Below, piece after piece: positions 1-5,880 of a stretch of 8,456 nt of DNA. Origin of the DNA: Candidatus Aminicenantota bacterium (GTDB taxonomy: Bacteria; Acidobacteriota; Aminicenantia; UBA2199); contig DAOVIP010000055.1 of the NCBI GenBank assembly GCA_030671465.1, positions 1-8,456 on the forward strand, in the 5' to 3' direction. Position 1 is the first letter of the stretch. Every line of letters begins with the position of its first letter. A model generated the notes under the pieces. It did not search any database and was not told where the DNA came from. It saw only the letters and a program-made list of their open reading frames with translations. Made by a program: the position numbers and the translations under genes.

Positions 1-878
1 AACAGGCTGAAATTGCCACCTCCATGTCCCTGGAAGCATTGAAAGCAAACATGAAGCCCTATACCCCCAAACTTCACGAAGTCCGTGGATTCTCCGGTGC
101 CATTCGATGCGCCCGGGCCATCAACGCCTGCATCCAGGGCGGAGATTTGATTCAGGGAAAAATCAAATGCAAGGTTCAGGATGCCTATTCCATGCGTTCT
201 ACACCTCAGGTTATCGGAGCCGCCCATGATGCACTGAACTATGCCCGATCCCAGGTTGAAATCGAACTGAACGGGGTGGGTGACAATCCCATCTTTTTCC
301 CCGAAGAAAACCTGCAATTAACCGGAGCCAACTTCCAGGGATCTCCGGTATCCCTGCCCATGGATATGGCCGGCATAGCCATCACCATGGTCAGTGTATT
401 ATCCGAACGAAGGATGAATCGACTCAATAATCCGGCTCTGAGTGTTGGCCTGCCAGCATTTTTAACCAAGGGAGCAGGAATGTTTTCCGGGTTGATGTTA
501 AGCCAATATACAGCTGACATGCAAATCGTGGAACAGCGGATACTCTCAATGCCGGCCTCAATACAATCCATTCCGGCAGCAGCGGATCAGGAGGATTTCG
601 TCTCCATGGGAATGAATACCGCCATCAAGAATTTTCAAATACTGGATAACGCCTATGGTATACTGGGAATTGAATTTATGGCAGCAGCCCAGGCCCTGGA
701 TTTCAGAGATTACAATTTTGGACGGGGAGTGATAAAAGCCAAAGAGATCATTCGCAAATATGTGGATTTTCTGGAGATTGACCGGCCACTTTATCCAGAT
801 CATACAGTTATGAAGAAACTGGTCAACTCATGTGAAATTCTTGAGGAAGTCGAGAAAGAGATTGGGAGTCTGGAGTAA
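1..878 (+). CDS. hutH: Histidine ammonia-lyase family protein (HAL/PAL), C-terminal part
   Basis: MIO-dependent lyase that removes ammonia from histidine (or another aromatic amino acid) to give urocanate-type products; cytoplasmic. The frame is open at base 3 and upstream of the first ATG (24), so the start lies outside the window and the ATG at 24 is internal. Visible family blocks are VQDAYSMRSTPQ (174-209) with the substrate-binding Tyr/Arg, the DNP stretch, GANFQGSPVSLPMD, SERR, LPAFL, and the QED block at 588-596. QED matches the HAL-type catalytic Glu, whereas PALs lack this Glu, so histidine is the better guess. The ASG triad that forms MIO and the selectivity loop are upstream, so the substrate is not settled. 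The residue before QED is Asp where HutH usually has Asn. No hutU or hutI follows; the next gene is convergent, with one base between the stops. Confidence 0.8.
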   Translation, partial: QAEIATSMSLEALKANMKPYTPKLHEVRGFSGAIRCARAINACIQGGDLIQGKIKCKVQDAYSMRSTPQVIGAAHDALNYARSQVEIELNGVGDNPIFFPEENLQLTGANFQGSPVSLPMDMAGIAITMVSVLSERRMNRLNNPALSVGLPAFLTKGAGMFSGLMLSQYTADMQIVEQRILSMPASIQSIPAAADQEDFVSMGMNTAIKNFQILDNAYGILGIEFMAAAQALDFRDYNFGRGVIKAKEIIRKYVDFLEIDRPLYPDHTVMKKLVNSCEILEEVEKEIGSLE

Positions 879-879
879 A

Positions 880-1497
880 TTAAAACCGGTACATTATTCC
901 CACATAGGTATTGATATAGGAGAAGATTTTCGAATCAAAGGGTATATCATAAAAGACAACCAGTTGAAACCCAAAATGTTTCATCTGTAGAAATTTCAGT
1001 CCAATACCCGGATGGAACCCCCAGTAATTCTTGTCCTCCAGCCTCATTTCCTCATCCGCTGAAAACTGGTTGTAAGTCAATCCGGCCAGAATCTGCAAGC
1101 ACCAGTATTTTTTGAAGCTCAACAGGTCATAAACCAGATTTACCTCTCCCGAGACTATATTGAAGAAAAAAGTGTTTTTTTCAGGTTCGGCCTCGGTATC
1201 ATCGGTTAATTCTCTATATTCATAATCCTGGTATCCGTATCTGATGGTAAAACCGGGAACCACATACAATTTATTAATCACTGGAATGGCTACACTAACA
1301 TTAAATCCGAAGCCCAGATAGTTGTGCCTCTGCTCCACAAAGTTTTTGCCCTCATATGAAAAAAACAACTGAGATGCATCAAAAAAATCAGACAGGCCAT
1401 AGTTATAATTGATATTCAGATTGATAGAAAAATCAGATGAAAAATTCCATGTCGCCAATATCACAATGAACAAAAGTATAAAAGCAAGTTTTCTCAT
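880..1497 (-). CDS. Small outer-membrane beta-barrel protein
   Basis: A 205-residue predicted outer-membrane protein of unknown function. The N-terminus is a Sec signal peptide: MRK, then a hydrophobic stretch to about residue 17, with cleavage likely near residues 18-23. The rest is a chain of amphipathic strands rich in Tyr, Phe and Asn, and it ends in YVGIMYRF, the terminal-Phe signature recognised by the BAM machinery. Length and pattern suit an eight-stranded OmpA/OmpX-like barrel, but I cannot assign a family. The start is supported by GGAG (minus strand, about 1502-1505) just upstream of ATG 1497. Another ATG four bases earlier is in a different frame. It is divergent from the lipoprotein gene at 1727 and may share control with it. 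Its stop lies one base from that of the ammonia-lyase. Confidence is good for the class, none for the role. Confidence 0.7.
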   Translation of the reverse strand: MRKLAFILLFIVILATWNFSSDFSINLNINYNYGLSDFFDASQLFFSYEGKNFVEQRHNYLGFGFNVSVAIPVINKLYVVPGFTIRYGYQDYEYRELTDDTEAEPEKNTFFFNIVSGEVNLVYDLLSFKKYWCLQILAGLTYNQFSADEEMRLEDKNYWGFHPGIGLKFLQMKHFGFQLVVFYDIPFDSKIFSYINTYVGIMYRF

Positions 1498-1726
1498 TCA
1501 TGACTCCTTTCAGGTCAGGTCGTTTATCCCATCCTGGTATTGTATATACGGAATTAGGTTCGGGTTGGTTCTATAAATATGAATTTTATCAACGGTTCTT
1601 CCCTTAAACCCTCTGTTTTTTTAAAAAAAAATTCAGTCCGGAAAAACTTTTTTCATTTTTCACCGTAACACAAATGTAGGTTTATTATAGAACCACTTTA
1701 TTTGGTGGAATATACAGGAGGCTGTT
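1498..1726. promoter_or_regulatory. Divergent intergenic region with candidate promoters
   Basis: This 229-bp gap lies between two divergently transcribed envelope-protein genes and should hold both promoters. On the plus strand, TTCACC (1659-1664) and TATTAT (1683-1688) make a weak sigma70-like pair with 18-bp spacing. They are followed by AGGAGG (1716-1721), a strong ribosome-binding site for ATG 1727. A T7A9 tract (1616-1631) and further A/T runs up to 1660 could bend DNA or act like an UP element. The decamer TATAGAACCA occurs at 1686-1695 on plus and at 1575-1566 on minus. No convincing minus-strand -35/-10 pair was found. No ORF or RNA gene is recognised here. Confidence 0.4.
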
Positions 1727-2278
1727 ATGAAAAAATTGGCTTTGCTTTTCTCAATTACGCTGGCCATTTTGTCTTTGTTGATTATGGGTAGTTGCAAAAC
1801 CACGGATGAAGATACCATTGTCAATGATTTTTCCATTGAAAACACATCCGGCTATTCCTTACAGGCAACCGTGATTCCCAAAAATCAAAATCAGGAAAAC
1901 AAAATACTCACCAGTATTAATCTTTATGCGGCGATTCGCAATCACACCAATGTTACCGGTACCATAACCAGCTGGTCCTTTAAAATAAAGCGTGACATTG
2001 TAACCATTTTAGAAATCAATCAAAACAATTACCAAAATTATAAACTCACCATTTCAGGTGGCATGGTAGTACCAGGGGATGATATCATAGAGATTTTCAT
2101 CGGAACTCCGCAACCCTTCCTGACCAATGCACTTGCCGATGATGTTTTTATTTTTAATCCCTATATCCCCACCCAGATCATTGCTGAAATGACCATCTCC
2201 GATCAAAAGGGAAACCTCCATGAGATAACGGCCTCTGGAAGTTATACCTTTGAGGAAACCACTATTAACGAAGACTAG
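1727..2278 (+). CDS. Predicted lipoprotein of unknown function
   Basis: A 183-residue protein with a type II signal peptide: MKK, a hydrophobic core (residues 4-20), then M-G-S-C with the lipidated Cys at 23. Residues after the Cys (KTTDEDT) form a typical polar linker. The mature part has alternating beta-strand patterns and Thr/Asn/Ile-rich composition, suggesting one immunoglobulin-like beta-sandwich domain, roughly residues 38-178. I recognise no named family and no catalytic motif. The start is secure, with AGGAGG five bases before the ATG. The gene is divergent from the outer-membrane barrel at 880-1497, so an envelope-related role is plausible but unproven. Its TAG stop overlaps the stop of the convergent apbE gene. 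The anchor could be in the inner or outer membrane. Met at -3 is slightly unusual for a lipobox, but the overall signal is clear. Confidence 0.72.
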   Translation: MKKLALLFSITLAILSLLIMGSCKTTDEDTIVNDFSIENTSGYSLQATVIPKNQNQENKILTSINLYAAIRNHTNVTGTITSWSFKIKRDIVTILEINQNNYQNYKLTISGGMVVPGDDIIEIFIGTPQPFLTNALADDVFIFNPYIPTQIIAEMTISDQKGNLHEITASGSYTFEETTINED

Positions 2279-3348
2279 CTTTCACTTCGATTGAAACCGT
2301 CTTCAAACCGGGGAGTGGATTTTACCCGGAATCCATTTTCCGCTCGAAGGATAAAAAAAGCAGCCATATTTTCCCTGACCGCCAGATCAAATCCCCTTTC
2401 CGGTCCCAGCACATTGAGGGCTGTTGCTAGGGCATCCGCATACAGGCAAGAATCCCCCACAACCGTTACCGAGGCCAGATTGTGGACTATTGGCCTGCCG
2501 GTGACCGGATCAATGGTATGAGAATATCGAATCCCATCCTTCTCAAAATAGTTCCGGTAATCCCCGGAAGTGGCCATGGACATATTTTTAAGAACCACCA
2601 CTTTGTGAATTCCCAAGGAATCATCCGGAGTGGCAATGCCGATTCGCCACCACTGGTTATGATGGTTCTTACCCTTGGCCCGCAATTCACCGCCTATTTC
2701 AACCAGATAATCAGCAATATTTTCTGCCTCCAAATATTGGGCAATACGGTCAACTCCGTACCCCTTGGCAATGGCAGACAGGTCGCAGATCATCTCCTTC
2801 CGCTTTTTTTTAATAAGCGCTGGCGGGGATAATCGAACCCCTATATTTTTATAACCGGTGAGCATTAATTTTTCCTGAATATCCCTGTCCTCCGGAATTT
2901 CCCTGGTCTCCAGGGGACCAAATCCCCATAAATTAACCAGAGATCCGACCGTAATATCAAATGTCCCTTCGGATTTCTCACTGACCTCGAAGGACTTCTT
3001 GATGACCCAGGCCGTCTCAGCGGAAACCGGAAACCAGTCAGAAAGTTGAAACCGATTAAACCTGGAGATCTCAGAATCCTTCAGAAATGTTGACATTTTT
3101 TCATTAATCTCACGAAGAACCGTTTCGATTCCGCTTTTTAAGGCTACCATATCCACACTCCGGCCTGAAACCTGATGGTCTGGAATTTTAATGTTGTAAA
3201 CGGTTCCCATGGTGGTTCCACTGACGGTCAGCAATCTGGGCTCTTTTGGGGAGGGAGTACATTTAACCAGAAACAAAATGCAGAAAAACAGCATGGAGTA
3301 CAGCAGGATTTTTTTGGCCTCAACCGCAGAAGCTATCATTTTAATCAT
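2275..3348 (-). CDS. apbE: ApbE, FAD:protein FMN transferase (predicted membrane-anchored)
   Basis: Transfers FMN from FAD onto a Ser/Thr of extracytoplasmic electron-transfer proteins, in a Mg-dependent reaction. Family landmarks in order are SGTTMGTVYNI (43-53), EINEKMSTF (80-88), FDITVGSLVNLWGFG (130-144), DLSAIAKGYGVD (189-200), YLVEIGGELRAKG (214-226), MATSGDYRNYF (258-268), HTIDPVTG (277-284) and ADALATALNVLG (304-315). All key blocks are intact, and 357 residues is the usual length. The N-terminus is a hydrophobic segment (14-29) ending in Leu-Val-Lys-Cys at 27-30. This may be a lipobox, but Lys at -1 is atypical, so it could be an uncleaved anchor. No Shine-Dalgarno sequence precedes ATG 3348; Met4 (ATG at 3339) is an alternative start. 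The gene is divergent from hybA-hybB. No target with a recognised flavinylation motif lies in the window. Confidence 0.93.
   Translation of the reverse strand: MIKMIASAVEAKKILLYSMLFFCILFLVKCTPSPKEPRLLTVSGTTMGTVYNIKIPDHQVSGRSVDMVALKSGIETVLREINEKMSTFLKDSEISRFNRFQLSDWFPVSAETAWVIKKSFEVSEKSEGTFDITVGSLVNLWGFGPLETREIPEDRDIQEKLMLTGYKNIGVRLSPPALIKKKRKEMICDLSAIAKGYGVDRIAQYLEAENIADYLVEIGGELRAKGKNHHNQWWRIGIATPDDSLGIHKVVVLKNMSMATSGDYRNYFEKDGIRYSHTIDPVTGRPIVHNLASVTVVGDSCLYADALATALNVLGPERGFDLAVRENMAAFFILRAENGFRVKSTPRFEDGFNRSES
2314..2339 (+). terminator. Weak candidate terminator after the lipoprotein gene
   Basis: About 36 bases after the lipoprotein stop, AGTGGATT (2314-2321) can pair with AATCCATT (2330-2337) across an 8-base loop, with one G-U pair, and the run of T ends at 2339. 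The stem is AT-rich and the T run is only four bases, so termination would be inefficient. It lies inside the opposing apbE coding sequence. Confidence 0.2.
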
Positions 3349-3374
3349 TGTAGCAAGATTTTCGGTATTTACAA
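3347..3374 (-). promoter_or_regulatory. Candidate apbE promoter overlapping the start codon
   Basis: On the minus strand, TTGTAA (3374-3369) and TACAAT (3352-3347) are 16 bp apart, matching the sigma70 consensus at 4/6 and 5/6 positions. The -10 box overlaps the first ATG (3348), so transcription would begin near 3340, next to the in-frame ATG at 3339. This would give a leaderless message starting at Met4 and agrees with the missing Shine-Dalgarno sequence. It is inference from hexamer matches only. Confidence 0.3.
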
Positions 3375-3393
3375 CACCCGAATCCCCATCAGG

Positions 3394-3429
3394 CCGGATT
3401 CAGAGAGAAATAAAAGGGCTGAAATCCGG
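3394..3429. repeat. Imperfect inverted repeat in the apbE/hybA control region
   Basis: CCGGATTCAG (3394-3403) is complementary to CTGAAATCCGG (3419-3429) apart from one extra A, with a 15-base centre. It ends four bases before the hybA -35 box and lies 46-81 bases upstream of the apbE start. That position suits an operator for a regulator controlling both divergent units. Another GAATCC at 3380-3385 adds a possible third half-site. GGATTC-like words are fairly common in this window, which weakens the case. Confidence 0.35.
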
Positions 3430-3432
3430 GAT

Positions 3433-3461
3433 TTGCTTTCCAATCTCTTTTTATGTATAAT
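3433..3461 (+). promoter_or_regulatory. Sigma70-type promoter of the hybA-hybB operon
   Basis: TTGCTT (3433-3438), then 17 bp, then a perfect TATAAT (3456-3461). The expected transcription start is near 3468, giving a leader of about 30 bases that carries AAAGGAG (3484-3490), seven bases before ATG 3498. The -35 box matches only at TTG, which is compatible with help from an activator at the adjacent inverted repeat. Confidence 0.6.
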
Positions 3462-3497
3462 TTTTACTTTTAAAAAACAGCATAAAGGAGATAAAAC

Positions 3498-4397
3498 ATG
3501 TCGTTGAAAGGCAGTCCCAAACTAATGGCAATTCTTTTTGACAGCACCCGCTGTATCGGCTGTCGATCCTGTGAGGAAGCTTGCGATGAAGAAAATACCT
3601 CTAGAAAACGAAAGTGGTCCCCGGAATCCCATAAGAATTTCCGCCAGCCACCTCCAGGACTCTCAGGTGATAAGTGGATACACATGAGCTATCATCCGCT
3701 TTCCCAGAAAAATACCCGGCCGGCAAAACCATTTGACTGGGAAGAGGCACCGGACCTAATGGATCAGGGACAATATGCCTATATCCGGCATGCCTGTATG
3801 CACTGCCTCGAGCCGGCCTGCGTCAGTGCCTGTATTGTGGGTGCCTTAAAAAAACAAGAAAACGGAGCTGTCATATACGATCCCGACAAATGCATAGGAT
3901 GCCGCTATTGTATGATTGCCTGCCCCTTTAATGTTCCCAAATGGGAATGGCATCACCCCTTGCCCTACATTCGCAAATGCACCCTGTGCTACCCCAGATT
4001 GAAAGAGGGCAAAATTCCCAGCTGTGTAGAAAATTGCCCTGGAAATGAGGATGGACCGGCCCTGGTTTTTGGAAGGCGGGATGACCTTCTCTACCAGGCC
4101 AAAAAGCGAATTTATGAAAACCAGGACCGATATTTTTCCCATGTTTTCGGTGAACGCGAAGTCGGCGGAACAGGTGTTTTATTTATATTTGACAAACGGC
4201 TCGATCCCATCCAAATCGGATTCCCGGATAATATGGGATCCAGATCCATCCCTTCCTACTCCCAGAGCCCTATGTCAACCGTACCCTACTGGGTGGGCGG
4301 CTTAGCTGCTCTTTTTAGCGGGTTAAACTGGATCATCAAGCGCCGGGACAAAATCATATCTGAAAACACAGAGAAAAAGCAGGGTGAAAAGAAATGA
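3498..4397 (+). CDS. hybA: HybA-like four-[4Fe-4S] electron-transfer subunit without Tat signal
   Basis: Iron-sulfur subunit of the HybA/NrfC/DmsB type, passing electrons between a catalytic partner and a NrfD/HybB-type quinone-reactive membrane protein. Sixteen Cys form four cluster motifs: C19-IG-C22-RS-C25-x3-C29, C100-MH-C103-x4-C108-x3-C112, C132-IG-C135-RY-C138-x3-C142, and C161-TL-C164-x11-C176-x3-C180. The HybA-typical GGTGVLF block is at 223-229. One C-terminal membrane helix (about 263-280) is followed by KRRDK, placing the tail inside and the cluster domain outside by the positive-inside rule. E. coli HybA has the same layout plus a Tat signal, which is absent here: the protein starts directly before the first cluster, and an in-frame TAA at 3492-3494 rules out an upstream extension. 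The start has AAAGGAG. The gene overlaps hybB by ATGA. A short NEDGP insertion follows the last Cys. Orthology to hydrogenase-2 is not implied. Confidence 0.85.
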   Translation: MSLKGSPKLMAILFDSTRCIGCRSCEEACDEENTSRKRKWSPESHKNFRQPPPGLSGDKWIHMSYHPLSQKNTRPAKPFDWEEAPDLMDQGQYAYIRHACMHCLEPACVSACIVGALKKQENGAVIYDPDKCIGCRYCMIACPFNVPKWEWHHPLPYIRKCTLCYPRLKEGKIPSCVENCPGNEDGPALVFGRRDDLLYQAKKRIYENQDRYFSHVFGEREVGGTGVLFIFDKRLDPIQIGFPDNMGSRSIPSYSQSPMSTVPYWVGGLAALFSGLNWIIKRRDKIISENTEKKQGEKK

Positions 4398-5580
4398 ATT
4401 TAAAAAAGGAATTAACATCTTTTGGCAAAGACCTGATAAAAGGACCCTGGCTAGCTATCAAGCACCACACACCTACCACCAGCCTCTTTGTTATGGCCAT
4501 CATCGTATTTTTGGGAGTGGCATTTTACCGGTTTAAATACGGCCTGGGGGTTACCGGAATCAATGATTATACTGCCTGGGGATTATGGACAGCTCTCAAA
4601 CTTTTTTTGTGGTCTCGGCAGGATGTGGGTTTGTGTTGACCGGAATGGTATATGTTTTTAAAATGGAACGTTTTCGACCCTTTGTGCGTTCGGCCGCACT
4701 CCTGGGACTGATCGGGTATTCAACCTTTGCCTTGACCCTGATTTTCGAACTGGGATGGCCCTGGAGAATCGCTCATCCAATCTGGATGCATAACTACCAT
4801 TCCATTTTATTTGAAGTGGCCTGGTGCGTAATACTATATCTGACCATTCTCTTCCTTGAATTCGTTCCCAACATGTTCGAACGGTTTAAAATGTCAAAAA
4901 TACTGGCCGTTTTTAAAAAATTAACCCCGGCATTTGTGATTACCGGCATCATTCTTTCTGTGCTCCACCAGTCCAGCCTGGGTTCTCTCTTTGTTGTTGC
5001 ACCCTACAAAATGAATCATCTGTGGTACAGTCCGTGGATCGGACCCTTTTTCATCATTAGTGCCGCATTCTGCGGGATGGCCCTCATCATTGTGGTCGAA
5101 TTGCTGATGGCGATTTTCAATAAAACCCGAGCCCCAATTGATCGGCTGTCTGATCTGGGTAAATACAGCGTGCCTATCCTCGGTCTCTATCTGGGCTTTA
5201 AAATCATGGATATCCTGGAACGTTCAAATGCCAGGGACGCTTTTCTCTCATTTGATCTCTTTACATTCCTGTTTATTGCCGAAATCGGACTGGGAATTGC
5301 TCTCCCGATTATCCTGTATATGAACCGAAAAATCAGAAAATCCACCCGGGGCCTGGGATTAACTGCCGGGCTGGTACTGCTGTTCGGAGGAGGGCTCAAC
5401 CGCTTTAATGTTTCGGTTATTGCCATTGATCACAGTCCCCTGGGATATACTCCCACCCTGGTGGAATACCTTTATGTTCTGTCCATTATCATTATCACGG
5501 CAGGTGTCTATATTATTACAACCAGACTATTTCCCGTACGGGAAACGTTTAATTCGATAAGCGATTCCAAAGCCCCTTAA
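4394..5580 (+). CDS. hybB: HybB/NrfD-like quinone-reactive membrane subunit, interrupted by a -1 frame change
   Basis: Polytopic inner-membrane subunit of the PsrC/NrfD superfamily, closest in look to HybB, which exchanges electrons with the quinone pool through the Fe-S partner. Frame one (4394-4639) gives the N-terminus, the first helix (about residues 29-47) and the start of helix two (AWGLWTALKLF), then stops at TGA 4637. The family pattern continues in the -1 frame from GTG 4609 as VVSAGCGFVLTG through to TAA 5580. Joined, the product is 395 residues, against about 392 for E. coli HybB, and keeps the SILFE region and the HQSSLGSL motif (about 4969-4992). No other lesion is visible. The break sits on seven T (4602-4608). 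It may be a sequencing indel, a true mutation or recoding. An ATG at 4585 in the second frame has no supporting ribosome-binding site and would lose helix one. Translation is coupled to hybA by ATGA (4394-4397). Confidence 0.82.
4602..4609 (+). other. T7 homopolymer / possible -1 slippery site in hybB
   Basis: Zero-frame codons CTT TTT TTG (4601-4609) contain the heptamer T TTT TTG (4603-4609), which fits the X XXY YYZ form of -1 ribosomal frameshift sites. A one-base slip back after TTG makes the next codon GTG at 4609 and restores the HybB reading frame. Equally, one missing T in a homopolymer (T8 to T7) by sequencing error gives the same picture. I see no obvious upstream Shine-Dalgarno-like stimulator or strong downstream hairpin. 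Confidence 0.5.
5530..5545. repeat. Perfect 16-bp palindrome inside the hybB 3' end
   Basis: TTTCCCGTACGGGAAA reads the same on both strands and is followed by a second overlapping palindrome AAACGTTT (5543-5550). It lies 33 bases before the hybB stop and encodes part of LFPVRETF. No T run follows on either strand, so it is not a standard terminator. Chance occurrence in a window of this size is possible. Confidence 0.3.
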
Positions 5581-5589
5581 TCTTAAAAA

Positions 5590-5880
5590 TCAATCCCAGA
5601 CTTTTCCCAGCTTGTTCAGTTCTTCGTTGGCGTACTTTCGGAATAAGATTTCCCATTCCCGCGAACCCTCGGGAATACTTTTTTTTTGAGAATTCACCCT
5701 CTCCTTGGCATTGTTCTCAATATCTTCATACATCCTCAATTCATTCATAATGATATGAAACAATTTCAATCGAATATTTCCGATGTCTTCAACATAATCC
5801 AGTTCCTCATTGATTTCAATATAGTCAATAATCAATCGGGTCAGGCAATTCACTTTATTTCTGGATAGTTTCAGACTCAT
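5590..5880 (-). CDS. DUF507 family protein (second of a tandem pair)
   Basis: A 96-residue, highly charged, mostly helical cytoplasmic protein. The N-terminal SLKLSRNKVNCLTRLIIDYI and the C-terminal PEGSREWEILFRKYANEEL match the pattern I know for DUF507, a small family of unknown function often found as two adjacent paralogues. No catalytic or metal-binding motif is seen. The start is supported by AAGGAG (5897-5892) eleven bases upstream. The ATG overlaps the stop of the preceding DUF507 gene as ATGA (5877-5880), so the two are probably co-translated and may form a hetero-oligomer (inference). It is convergent with hybB, with nine bases between stops. The stretch coding for QKKSIPEGSREWE also holds the plus-strand terminator candidate at 5655-5687, so this segment may carry two functions. 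Confidence 0.8.
   Translation of the reverse strand: MSLKLSRNKVNCLTRLIIDYIEINEELDYVEDIGNIRLKLFHIIMNELRMYEDIENNAKERVNSQKKSIPEGSREWEILFRKYANEELNKLGKVWD
5655..5687 (+). terminator. Intrinsic terminator of the hybAB operon, nested in the opposing DUF507 gene
   Basis: ATTCCCG (5655-5661) pairs perfectly with CGGGAAT (5670-5676) around an 8-base loop, then AC and nine T (5679-5687). That is a 7-bp stem with four GC pairs and a strong U tract, 75 bases after the hybB stop on the same strand. It sits inside the antisense DUF507 coding region. It is the best terminator-like structure I found in the window. Confidence 0.55.

Noticed and set aside
239..571. Antisense open frame inside the ammonia-lyase gene
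   Set aside because: It lies wholly within a conserved coding region and shows no domain or ribosome-binding site.
1160..1182. A-rich and T-rich arms resembling a terminator for the ammonia-lyase transcript
   Set aside because: The stem would be almost entirely A-T with no GC clamp, and it lies nearly 300 bases past the stop.
3175..3507. Plus-strand open frames over the 5' end of apbE and into the hybA leader, considered as a possible exported N-terminus of HybA
   Set aside because: They are out of frame with hybA, contain no twin-arginine or hydrophobic signal, and run across the apbE coding sequence.
4585..5580. HybB-like protein starting independently at ATG 4585
   Set aside because: It would begin inside the second membrane helix and lose the first; the preceding frame supplies exactly the missing N-terminus. 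The six residues before the shared family sequence do not fit the family.
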